From assembly GCA_963974595.1 (NCBI GenBank), contig CAXBDA010000027.1, forward strand, positions 1-43,147: 43,147 bases of DNA, given 5' to 3'. This DNA comes from PZPK01 sp963974595 (lineage in GTDB: Bacteria > Pseudomonadota > Gammaproteobacteria > Pseudomonadales > Oleiphilaceae). This document shows, in pieces, positions 23,705 to 31,366 of this stretch. Under the pieces are notes generated by a model, which saw only the letters and a program-made list of their open reading frames with translations, had not been told where the DNA came from and made no database searches. The stretch's first letter is position 1. Every line of letters begins with the position of its first letter. A program made the translations under genes and the position numbers.

Positions 23705-26470
23705 ATGACATATGCTTTAGGCCAACGTTGGGTCAGCCAGACTGAACCCAAATTAGGACTTGGAATCATCACCGAATTTGCCAATAGACGCGTTACCATT
23801 TCCTTTCCAGCGGCCGGTGAAACCCGCACTTACGCCATAGAACAGGCGCCAATCAGTCGAGTGACCTATAAGGAAGGCGACGCGATTTCGAATCATGAAG
23901 ACGAGCAATTTATTGTCATTAGCGTTGATCAAACAGAAGATCTGATTCGCTATTTAGCCGAAGCAAATGACGAGACTAAAGCCGCTAAAACCCTTAGCGA
24001 AGTTGAGCTAAACTGCTTCATTCAATTTACCTCTCCACTTCAGCGTTTGACGAGCGGCCATTACGACCGAAACCGCGCCTTTCGCATACGTTACGAAACC
24101 CTAAAGCATAAACACCGCCTACAACGATCTGAAACACATGGTTTATTAGGTGCTCGTACCAACTTGCTGGCACATCAGGTTTATATCGCCGACCAAGTTT
24201 CAAGGCGCTATGCTCCACGTGTGCTTTTAGCCGATGAAGTGGGTTTAGGAAAAACCATCGAAGCCGGGATGATCCTCCATGCCCAGATTCATAACAGCCT
24301 CGCACGCCGGGCCCTGATTACCGTACCGTCCACCTTAGTCCATCAGTGGCTAATTGAAATGCTGCGTCGTTTCAACTTACGTTTTTCGGTATTTGATCGA
24401 GAACGTTTCGATTCGCTAACAGAAGAAGGGATCGACAATCCGTTCGAGACCGAACAATTGGTACTCTGCGATCAAAAGTTACTGTTAAATGCGGATATTC
24501 AAGAAAAAGCCCTCTCAGCTAATTGGGATTTATTGGTAGTGGATGAAGCGCATCACTTGCACTGGAGCGAAACGAAAAGCAGCCCTGAATATCTATCTAT
24601 AGAAGCATTAGCCCAACATAGTCACGGCGTCTTACTGTTAACCGCAACACCAGAACAGGCAGGTATTGAAAGCCACTTTGCACGCTTGCGTTTACTTGAC
24701 CCGGATCGTTTTCACAACCTGCAAGAATTTATCGAACAGGAACAAAACTACCAAAAAATCACTCAATTAGTCGGTAGTTTGCAAGCACTCACTGATGAAG
24801 AGGCTTTGCCTAACAATGTCATCGAGATGCTGGGCGAACATTCAGAAAACGTAAGCAAGCAACAAGCAATCCAACAGCTACTTGATGAACACGGCACAGG
24901 ACGCATTCTATTTCGAAATACCCGCCAAGCGGTTAAAGGCTTTCCAGATAGAATCCTCCACGCTTACCCCTTAGAAGTAGACCCAAATGCACCGCAAACC
25001 GAAGTAGCGGAAGAAAGCATCAAACATAACCCAGCGGTCAGTTGGCTCAGTAATTTCCTGGATACTCACAGGAACGATAAAACCCTGATCATCTGTCGCT
25101 CTGCAGAGCTGGCCTTAACTCTCGAAGCCTATTTACGGCTCCGGTTAGGCTTTCGTACAGCGGCCTTCTATGAAGGTTTAAATATCATTGAACGTGACCG
25201 GGCCGCAGCTTATTTTGCAGATAAAGAAGACGGTGCACAGACGCTAATTTGCTCTGAAATTGGCAGTGAAGGTAGAAACTTTCAGTTCGCGCGTCACTTA
25301 GTGTTATTTGATTTACCCGAAAACCCCGACTTACTAGAGCAGCGCATAGGCCGATTAGATAGAATTGGCCAGGAAAATGATGTCCAAATTCATGTGCCTT
25401 ATTTACTTGAGAGCAGACAAGAAGGTTTGTTTCGCTGGTATCACGAGGGCTTGGATGCTTTCATTCACAGTTGTGCAGCAGGTTATGCTTTATATGAGCA
25501 GTTCTCTGAAGAGCTGGAACAGTACTTAAAAGATAAAGACTTTAGCGCCCCAGAAAGTGCCGCTTTTATCAAGCAAGCACGTACAAAAAGAGATGAAGCC
25601 ATGGCTGCGCTGCAAACCGGTCGTGACCCATTGCTAGAACTGAACTCCTGTCAGCCAGACATTGCCGAAGCCATTATCGAAAAGATAGAGTCAGAAGAAG
25701 ACAGCGCGTTACTCTCAAGCTATATGGAACGTCAGTTTAATCTTTACGGTGTAGAGCAAGAATATCAAACCGACCAGACACTCATTATCCACCCGGGAGA
25801 GCATATGCTTGAGCAGCATTTTCCGGGTTTGCAAGAAGATGGCAACACACTCACCTTCCATCGATTAAAAGCACTGGTTCGAGATGATGTTGAGTTTGTA
25901 ACTTGGGAACACCCCATGGTGACAGAGTTAATTGATCAAACGCTCACGGGTGAATTAGGTAATGCTGCGCTTGCGAAGATCTCGGTCAAAGGGGTTGATC
26001 CTGGCACCTTATTCTTAGAGGCTATTTTTGCTTTAAATAGTATGGCGCCAAAATCCTTACAGCTTGATCGTTTCTTACCTGTTTCCCCGCAACGGATTTT
26101 GGTGGATATTAGTGGTCGTGATTTAGGCGAAGTTCTGCCTCACGAGCAACTCAATGAGTTATGTAGCGGGCTAAAACGCAGCATGGCTCAAGCGGTACTC
26201 AAAGAAATTCGTAACGAGGTCGGCACAATGATGACACATGCCCAAGCGATGGCCGAAAAAGCCGTGCCAGAACTCATAGAGAATGCTAAAAATGCCGTTG
26301 AAGAACAGCTAACGCGTGAGATTAAGCGACTCATCAGCCTGCAAAGCAAAAACCCATTGATTCGGGATGATGAAATTGCATTCCTAGAGAAGCAAAAACA
26401 AGACTGCCTGCTGTATATTTCGAAAACGGGTTTAGAGGCTCAAGCATTACGCGTTGTTATTAATACCTAG
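23705..26470 (+). CDS. rapA: RNA polymerase-associated SWI2/SNF2 ATPase RapA
   Basis: A 921-residue ATPase that recycles RNA polymerase, a little shorter than E. coli RapA (968). The N-terminal Tudor-like domains begin LGQRWVSQTEPKLGLGIITE. The helicase core has Walker A in LLADEVGLGKTIEAGMIL (about 24226-24279), motif II DEAHHL (about 24541), LLTATPEQ, and in the second RecA lobe LICSEIGSEGRNFQFARHLV and QRIGRLDRIGQ. The C-terminal spacer and end domain are as in the family (FLPVSPQRILVDISG). All motifs are intact. Confidence 0.97.
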   Translation: MTYALGQRWVSQTEPKLGLGIITEFANRRVTISFPAAGETRTYAIEQAPISRVTYKEGDAISNHEDEQFIVISVDQTEDLIRYLAEANDETKAAKTLSEVELNCFIQFTSPLQRLTSGHYDRNRAFRIRYETLKHKHRLQRSETHGLLGARTNLLAHQVYIADQVSRRYAPRVLLADEVGLGKTIEAGMILHAQIHNSLARRALITVPSTLVHQWLIEMLRRFNLRFSVFDRERFDSLTEEGIDNPFETEQLVLCDQKLLLNADIQEKALSANWDLLVVDEAHHLHWSETKSSPEYLSIEALAQHSHGVLLLTATPEQAGIESHFARLRLLDPDRFHNLQEFIEQEQNYQKITQLVGSLQALTDEEALPNNVIEMLGEHSENVSKQQAIQQLLDEHGTGRILFRNTRQAVKGFPDRILHAYPLEVDPNAPQTEVAEESIKHNPAVSWLSNFLDTHRNDKTLIICRSAELALTLEAYLRLRLGFRTAAFYEGLNIIERDRAAAYFADKEDGAQTLICSEIGSEGRNFQFARHLVLFDLPENPDLLEQRIGRLDRIGQENDVQIHVPYLLESRQEGLFRWYHEGLDAFIHSCAAGYALYEQFSEELEQYLKDKDFSAPESAAFIKQARTKRDEAMAALQTGRDPLLELNSCQPDIAEAIIEKIESEEDSALLSSYMERQFNLYGVEQEYQTDQTLIIHPGEHMLEQHFPGLQEDGNTLTFHRLKALVRDDVEFVTWEHPMVTELIDQTLTGELGNAALAKISVKGVDPGTLFLEAIFALNSMAPKSLQLDRFLPVSPQRILVDISGRDLGEVLPHEQLNELCSGLKRSMAQAVLKEIRNEVGTMMTHAQAMAEKAVPELIENAKNAVEEQLTREIKRLISLQSKNPLIRDDEIAFLEKQKQDCLLYISKTGLEAQALRVVINT

Positions 26471-26493
26471 AAAACTTTTCACACGGAATAGAC

Positions 26494-26706
26494 ATGATCG
26501 AAAAGCAGCATTTAGTCAAAATAGCCAATACGAATATGCCCTTTGGGAAGTATCAGGGCCGACGTTTGATTGATGTGCCTGAAGAGTATTTATTATGGAT
26601 GAAAAAGAAAGGCTTTCCTTCGGGAGAGCTTGGTAACTTGCTGGAATTAACCTTGGATATAAAGGTTGAAGGCTTGGACAAACTACTTCAACCTTTAAAA
26701 AAATAA
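26494..26706 (+). CDS. DUF3820 family protein
   Basis: A 70-residue protein of the DUF3820 family, labelled in databases as putative quorum-sensing-regulated virulence factor without real functional proof. The signature is MPFGKYQGRRLIDVPEEYLL followed by WMKKKGFPSGELGNLLEL. It starts 23 bases after rapA and is probably co-transcribed. Small size and full family match make the gene call safe; function is unknown. Confidence 0.88.
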   Translation: MIEKQHLVKIANTNMPFGKYQGRRLIDVPEEYLLWMKKKGFPSGELGNLLELTLDIKVEGLDKLLQPLKK

Positions 26707-26749
26707 GACCCAGAGTCATTCACCCTGATGGAATATAGGAGATAGCAAT

Positions 26750-27319
26750 ATGAAAAAATTGAAATCAAAACTTGCACTATTAGCAAGCAGCACTTTTATA
26801 GCAGCTAGCCTTTCCCAGTTTGCACAAGCAGAAATGAGTATTACCAGCACAGACATTAAAGCTGGTGAATTAATGCCAAAAACACAAGAGTTCGCAGGTT
26901 TTGGCTGTACTGGAGATAACCTTTCACCGCAACTTAGCTGGGCAAATGCACCTGCTGGCACTAAAAGCTTTGCTATTACCGCTTATGATCCAGATGCACC
27001 TACGGGAAGTGGCTGGTGGCATTGGGTGCTCGTGAATATTCCTGCTTCGATTAACACCTTGGCAACAAGCGCTGGCAAGCCAGAAAAAGCCTTATTACCT
27101 GAAGGCAGCCAAACCTTTAGAAACGACTACGGCAGCAAAAGTTTTGGCGGTGCATGCCCTCCTGAAGGCGACAAAGCGCATCGATATCAATTTAAAGTCT
27201 TCGCACTCAATGTCGAAAAGCTTGAATTACCTGAAGATGGCAGTGCGGCTTTAGTCGGTTATTATTTGAATAGCCACGCCATTGAAACGGCCACTCTCGA
27301 AGCATTGTATAAGCGCTGA
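26750..27319 (+). CDS. periplasmic YbhB/YbcL-type PEBP (Raf kinase inhibitor-like) protein
   Basis: A 189-residue phosphatidylethanolamine-binding-protein homologue. A signal peptide covers about residues 1-26 (cleavage after AQA in SQFAQAEM). The mature domain has GFGCTGDNLSPQLSWANAP, the ligand-pocket motif AYDPDAPTGSGWWHWVLVNI with the DPDAP and H residues, and GGACPPEGDKAHRYQFKVFA. Bacterial members have no settled function. AGGAG precedes the ATG by seven bases. It is the last gene of the run that starts with the molybdoenzyme and is followed by a REP-like element. Confidence 0.92.
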   Translation: MKKLKSKLALLASSTFIAASLSQFAQAEMSITSTDIKAGELMPKTQEFAGFGCTGDNLSPQLSWANAPAGTKSFAITAYDPDAPTGSGWWHWVLVNIPASINTLATSAGKPEKALLPEGSQTFRNDYGSKSFGGACPPEGDKAHRYQFKVFALNVEKLELPEDGSAALVGYYLNSHAIETATLEALYKR

Positions 27320-27338
27320 GTTGTATCTAACACATTTC

Positions 27339-27490
27339 GACCCTTCGATAAACTCAGGGCAGGCAACTCAATGAGTAATATTTCTCGCTCCCTGAGCCCC
27401 GTCGAAGGGTCTTTCAGATTAAACTCTGAGTTTCACCCAACATATTTCGACGAAGCTCAATACAGACATTTCGACAAGCTCAATGAGCAA
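27339..27490. repeat. REP/BIME-like intergenic palindromic element
   Basis: GACCCTTCGATAAACTCAGGG (27339-27359) is repeated in inverted orientation at 27390-27411 (arms GACCCTTCGA and CTCAGGG conserved, differing only in the central bases). Two more degenerate direct units follow: TTTCGACGAAGCTCAAT near 27446 and TTTCGACAAGCTCAATGAG near 27469. The TTCGACAAGCTCA core is the familiar intergenic repeat of many Proteobacteria. It lies between two convergent genes, so it may also act in 3' end formation. Confidence 0.75.
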
Positions 27491-27495
27491 CTGAT

Positions 27496-27822
27496 TTACT
27501 TCTTCTGCTTTACCTCAAACGCAGCCAACTGCTCTGCCGTCGCATCCGCTTGATACTTCTCTTTCCATTCTGAATAAGCCATGCCATAAATTTTCTCCCT
27601 GGCTTGTTCGTAATCTATCTCTATACCCTGTTCTTCAGCTGCTGATCGATACCATTTTGCCAAACAATTACGACAAAAGTTCGCCAGAATCATCAGATCA
27701 ATATTCTGTACATCCTTGTTGTCGTCTAGATGTTTTAACAAATGCCTAAAGGCGGCGGCTTCGATTTCAGTACGCTGTGCATCACTTATATTGTCTAAAG
27801 ACGTCATAGTCGTTTCACTCAT
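27496..27822 (-). CDS. DUF1244 family protein
   Basis: A 108-residue protein of the DUF1244 family (small, mainly helical, function unknown). The conserved text is EIEAAAFRHLLKHLDDN, DVQNIDLMILANFCRNCLAKWY, with the paired Cys of FCRNC, and YGMAYSEWKEKYQADAT. The frame is open 27 codons upstream, but the ATG at 27822 has AGGA about nine bases before it and yields the family length. Its 3' end abuts the REP-like element, and it is divergent from radC. Confidence 0.88.
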   Translation of the reverse strand: MSETTMTSLDNISDAQRTEIEAAAFRHLLKHLDDNKDVQNIDLMILANFCRNCLAKWYRSAAEEQGIEIDYEQAREKIYGMAYSEWKEKYQADATAEQLAAFEVKQKK

Positions 27823-27930
27823 GTATTTTCCTATCAACAGAAACACCTTAAAAAGTTCAGGAGCTTGAATAAACCATAATGATATAGTGCTTTTGCTATT
27901 CAAAGCCAGATTAGGCTTTTATACTCATAC

Positions 27931-27960
27931 AGGCTTAGCTTAAGGATATAAGCTAAGCCT
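27931..27960 (+). promoter_or_regulatory. perfect 12-base hairpin upstream of radC
   Basis: AGGCTTAGCTTA and TAAGCTAAGCCT are perfectly complementary around loop AGGATA, ending 26 bases before the radC ATG. There is no T-run, so it is not an intrinsic terminator; it could be a repressor-binding palindrome or a leader structure. The loop resembles a Shine-Dalgarno core but is too far from the start to serve. Confidence 0.5.
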
Positions 27961-27986
27961 CAACATATACACTAAAAGGATTTAGT

Positions 27987-28661
27987 ATGGCAATTTCAGA
28001 TTGGCCCGAATTAGAACGCCCCCGTGAAAAACTTATCAACTTGGGTGCCGCCCACCTTAGCGATGCAGAATTACTCGCTATATTCTTACGTGTCGGCATG
28101 AAAGGAAAAACGGCACTCGATCTAGCCCGTGAGATGATTCAACACTATGGCAGCCTAAAAGCCTTATTTAGCGCCAAGCAAACAGACTTTTGTGATTTTC
28201 CCGGCATGGGGCCAGCAAAGTATGTGCAAGTTCAGGCATCCCTGGAAATGAGCAAACGTTACTTTCAGGATGAAATGCGTGAAACCAGTCCGATCACCAG
28301 CCCTGTTGCAACCAAGCAGTTTTTAAAACATGCACTGGCGGGCAAGCCTTATGAAGTCTTCGCCTGCTTATATTTGAATAATCAGCATCAAATTCAATCT
28401 TTTGAGGAGCTATTTAAAGGCACGCTCAATGCCGCATCAGTCTACCCCAGAGAAGTGATGCGCCATGTGATCGATAAAGGCGCTGCCGCTGTGATTTTCT
28501 GCCATAACCACCCTTCTGGCTCCCCTATTGCCAGTGAAGCAGATATTCAACTCACTAAACGCTTAATCACAGCACTGGAGTTAATTGATGTGAAAGTGCT
28601 AGACCACATGATTGTGGCAGGAAATGAGGTGATTAGCTTTGCCGAACAAGGACTACTTTAA
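27987..28661 (+). CDS. radC: RadC/YicR family JAMM-domain protein
   Basis: A 224-residue protein named for DNA repair, though that role was withdrawn for E. coli and the biochemical activity is unsettled. The N-terminal helix-hairpin-helix part (LGAAHLSDAELLAIFLRVG, CDFPGMGPAKYVQVQASLEM) is followed by the JAMM metalloprotease-like domain with the metal motif HNHPSGSPIASEAD (H-x-H-x7-S-x2-D). All metal ligands are intact. AAGGA lies eight bases before the ATG. The position directly upstream of rpmB-rpmG is conserved in Enterobacteria. Confidence 0.95.
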   Translation: MAISDWPELERPREKLINLGAAHLSDAELLAIFLRVGMKGKTALDLAREMIQHYGSLKALFSAKQTDFCDFPGMGPAKYVQVQASLEMSKRYFQDEMRETSPITSPVATKQFLKHALAGKPYEVFACLYLNNQHQIQSFEELFKGTLNAASVYPREVMRHVIDKGAAAVIFCHNHPSGSPIASEADIQLTKRLITALELIDVKVLDHMIVAGNEVISFAEQGLL

Positions 28662-28761
28662 TTAGTCAGCTTACAATTTATATTGTTCAAAATCATAGCG
28701 ATAAATTTAGCTAAAAGTCTCGTTTTTCTTGCAACACCAAGCTAGTTTTTATAAATTCTCT

Positions 28762-28790
28762 TTGCGATTGAAAAAACTTTCTGGTATAAA
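28762..28790 (+). promoter_or_regulatory. sigma-70 promoter of rpmB-rpmG
   Basis: TTGCGA (28762-28767) and TATAAA (28785-28790) with a 17-base spacer, followed by a GC-rich discriminator (GGCGGGC) as is usual for ribosomal-protein genes. The leader of about 90 bases contains a small hairpin, GGAC-N8-GTCC. Confidence 0.6.
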
Positions 28791-28886
28791 GGCGGGCTCT
28801 TTAGTAAGGACGATTAAAAGTCCAGCGATTTGAATTTATTCTAACGTGCCTTCGAGGGTCGTTTAGAAGTTGGAGGCAAGGTTACA

Positions 28887-29123
28887 ATGTCTAAAGTATG
28901 TCAGGTTACAGGCAAGCGCCCACAAGTGGGTAATAACGTTTCACACGCAAAAAACCGCACACGTCGTCGTTTTTTGCCGAATCTACAGTCTCACCGTTTT
29001 TGGGTAGAAGCTGAGAACCGTTTTGTAAAACTTCGTGTATCTACAAAAGGTATGCGTATTATTGATAAGAAGGGCATTGATACTGTCCTTACTGAACTCC
29101 GCGCTCGCGGTGAAAAAGTTTAA
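28887..29123 (+). CDS. rpmB: 50S ribosomal protein L28
   Basis: A 78-residue large-subunit protein, the normal length. It begins MSKVCQVTGKRPQVGNNVSH and has RTRRRFLPNLQSHRFWV and STKGMRIIDKKGIDTVL. The early Cys is single, so this is the zinc-independent form. GGAGG lies about ten bases before the ATG. It is 12 bases upstream of rpmG in the usual order. Confidence 0.98.
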   Translation: MSKVCQVTGKRPQVGNNVSHAKNRTRRRFLPNLQSHRFWVEAENRFVKLRVSTKGMRIIDKKGIDTVLTELRARGEKV

Positions 29124-29135
29124 GGAGCATTTGAG

Positions 29136-29291
29136 ATGCGTGATAAAATTCGTTTAGTTTCCAGCGCTGGTACAGGTCATTTTTATACAACTGACAAAAA
29201 CAAGCGTAACATGCCAGAAAAGATGGAGATCAAGAAATTTGATCCGACCATTCGCAAGCATGTACTTTATAAAGAAGCAAAAATTAAGTAA
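29136..29291 (+). CDS. rpmG: 50S ribosomal protein L33
   Basis: A 51-residue protein read directly from the sequence: MRDKIRLVSSAGTGHFYTT at the start, MPEKMEIKKFDPTIRKHV in the middle and LYKEAKIK at the end. These match proteobacterial L33, and absence of CxxC pairs marks the zinc-free form. AAGGAG precedes the ATG by about nine bases. It follows rpmB directly and ends before a strong terminator. Confidence 0.97.
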   Translation: MRDKIRLVSSAGTGHFYTTDKNKRNMPEKMEIKKFDPTIRKHVLYKEAKIK

Positions 29292-29350
29292 TTTATTACT
29301 TAATTTTGCAAAAAAGCATTTAGCTTACGTTTGCATATCCTAGCTTCCAT

Positions 29351-29377
29351 AAAAAACCCGACTTCTGTCGGGTTTTT
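29351..29377 (+). terminator. intrinsic terminator of rpmB-rpmG
   Basis: AAAACCCGAC and GTCGGGTTTT form a ten-base stem with loop TTCT, continued by a further T. It lies 60 bases after rpmG; the A-run on the left would also allow function for the convergent minus-strand gene. Confidence 0.9.
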
Positions 29378-29416
29378 ACATTTAAAGAGATTTTTATAAG
29401 TAAGATTATTTTCTAC

Positions 29417-30280
29417 CTAGGCTCCATAATAACCATCAGGTAAGGCAAACTCGAGAGCAATAGGCAAATGATCTGAAACTGGAAATGTCATCACCTCGGC
29501 CCGCTTCACTAATAAGCCCCGGCTAATCAAAATATGATCAAGGGCTTTTTCAGGCCGCCAACTTGGAAAGGTATGAGAAACACCAGGCAAAGCCACCAGA
29601 CCGGCATCTTGCAATGGCGAGTCATGTAGAATTTTCTCTGCATGGGTATTCATATCCCCCATTAACACCACATGATTAAAATCACTAATTAAGTCACGCA
29701 CAAAACTAAGCTGCTGCTTTTGCGCACTGTCACTTAATGACAAATGCATAATCACCAACACAAGCGGATCTTCTTTTTTACCGTATTGCGCTAAGATAAC
29801 CCCCCTGCCCGGGATTAGACCTGGAAGTCTATACTCTTCAACTAGAAAAGGCCGATAGCGGCTCAATAAGCCGTTACTATGTTTGGCGACAGGCCCGAAG
29901 TTCCGATTCAGTTGCTGATACCAAAAAGGAAAACTGCCTTCAGAAGCCAAATATTCAACCTGATTAATAAAGCCACTTCGAAGGCTGCCGCCATCGACTT
30001 CCTGCAAAGCAACCATATCGTAGTCACTCAGAAAGGCGGCAATTTTATCCAGATTTTCTTGCCTGCGACGATGTGGAAGCACATGCTGCCAACTTCTAGT
30101 CAGATAATGTCGATAAGAAGACGTCGAAATCCCGACCTGAATATTATAGGTAAGCAAACGAATACTAGGGGCAGCATCTAGAAAAGGTGTATCAATCAAG
30201 TCATCAGGGTGTGACTGCTGGGAGCCGGCATTGATTGGCACTAGCAGTTGATTTAAATGACGTTTGAATTTGCGATACAT
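29417..30280 (-). CDS. endonuclease/exonuclease/phosphatase (EEP) family protein
   Basis: A 287-residue metal-dependent phosphodiesterase or phosphatase of the DNase I-like fold. Visible motifs: RLLTYNIQVGI (Asn), MVALQEVDGGSLRSG (catalytic Glu), VIMHLSLSDSAQKQQ (His), VVLMGDMNTHAEKI (Asp/Asn) and the closing LDHILISRG and VSDHLPIALEF (Asp-His). There is no signal peptide, so it should be cytoplasmic. The substrate cannot be told from sequence. It is transcribed in the same direction as dsbA but is separated from it by a terminator. Confidence 0.9.
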   Translation of the reverse strand: MYRKFKRHLNQLLVPINAGSQQSHPDDLIDTPFLDAAPSIRLLTYNIQVGISTSSYRHYLTRSWQHVLPHRRRQENLDKIAAFLSDYDMVALQEVDGGSLRSGFINQVEYLASEGSFPFWYQQLNRNFGPVAKHSNGLLSRYRPFLVEEYRLPGLIPGRGVILAQYGKKEDPLVLVIMHLSLSDSAQKQQLSFVRDLISDFNHVVLMGDMNTHAEKILHDSPLQDAGLVALPGVSHTFPSWRPEKALDHILISRGLLVKRAEVMTFPVSDHLPIALEFALPDGYYGA

Positions 30281-30351
30281 AATGGCTTATTTAAAATTGT
30301 CGGACTTAAAGTATAGCCGATTTAAGTGAAGTACCGTGAATTTCAGAGATT

Positions 30352-30382
30352 AAAAAGCAGGGTTTATTTGGCCCTGCTTTTT
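30352..30382 (-). terminator. terminator after dsbA
   Basis: AAAAAGCAGGG and CCCTGCTTTTT are perfectly complementary over eleven bases, with a nine-base loop. On the minus strand the stem ends in T residues, 31 bases after the dsbA stop, separating it from the EEP gene. Confidence 0.85.
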
Positions 30383-30412
30383 AATTAACGAACACCATTT
30401 GGTCTTGCGTTA

Positions 30413-31096
30413 TTACTTAGCGACTGCCTTACGTTCTTTTTCAAGCAGAAAGTCGACCACTTTTAGCATATTTCCCAAACCACCGGCATCTCTAACACCT
30501 ACCTTATATTTACCGTTGACAATAAGCGCAGGCACACCTGATATCTTAATACTTTTAACGGTTTTATCAGCCTGTTCAACCGCCTGATCAACCTGTGAAA
30601 TTTTCCTAAAACCACCCGTTTCAAATAATTTATCAAATTTATCTGAATCAACACCACGTTTAATAAATAGAGGTTTTAAGCTCTCTACCGTCTTATATTT
30701 CTGTTGATTACCCTGGATGGTATCAAACAACTCTTGGTGCATATCTTCTTGAAGGCCTAAAAATTTCGCTGCATAGAATACTTTTGCATGTTCAAGCCAA
30801 CCCCTGAAAGTGGCAGGCATTAAGGTAAAACTGACATCTTCAGGTAAAGACTTCTCCCATTTTTTTAAATAGTTATTATTAAACTCGTAACAATGTGGGC
30901 AGCCATACCAGAAAATTTCTAAAACCTCTATCTTACCTGGGTCTTCAGTTTTTATCGGAAAAGGCAAGACCTTATAGTGAGTACCTTCTTGCCATACACC
31001 CTGCGCAAAGGCTGATGCGCTCATTAATAATAGTGACATACTCAGAAGTGCAAAGGTGCTTCTCATCATTTTTTTCATTGGGTTACCCATTGTCAT
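30413..31096 (-). CDS. dsbA: periplasmic thiol:disulfide oxidoreductase DsbA
   Basis: A periplasmic oxidase that introduces disulfides into exported proteins and is reoxidised by DsbB. The signal peptide has a basic start (MKKMMRST) and cleaves after SAFA before QGVW. The active site is FWYGCPHCYEF, the CPHC of classical DsbA, and the cis-Pro loop is GVPALIV. The mature domain is about 195 residues. The start is uncertain: ATG codons at 31114, 31096, 31090 and 31078 are in frame; 31096 is chosen because of an upstream AAAGA, but 31078 gives the more ordinary signal peptide. Confidence 0.93.
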   Translation of the reverse strand: MTMGNPMKKMMRSTFALLSMSLLLMSASAFAQGVWQEGTHYKVLPFPIKTEDPGKIEVLEIFWYGCPHCYEFNNNYLKKWEKSLPEDVSFTLMPATFRGWLEHAKVFYAAKFLGLQEDMHQELFDTIQGNQQKYKTVESLKPLFIKRGVDSDKFDKLFETGGFRKISQVDQAVEQADKTVKSIKISGVPALIVNGKYKVGVRDAGGLGNMLKVVDFLLEKERKAVAK

Positions 31097-31366
31097 GTTG
31101 TGTCTTTGGAACAAAATATTAAGCGATTAACCGCTAACTATAACTCTGCGCCCTAAGAGCCTCAAGAGCAGGATAATGACCATTTGGTTAGACTTCGCTT
31201 CTATCTACAACAATCTACTTCAGCCTTAAAATAACTATTTACGCCAACTCATTAGCATTTTAAAGGCTTTGAGATTGCTCAAACAGGCAAGATTCCTTAA
31301 CCTTAGAAACAGGACTTTCGATTTCATGATACCTCTTGCGCTTAAGCTGTACTCAAAGGTAACCAG

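Noticed and set aside
27371..27553. 60-codon open frame through the repeat region
   Set aside because: It consists of the REP-like element and antisense of the DUF1244 gene, with no coding signature.
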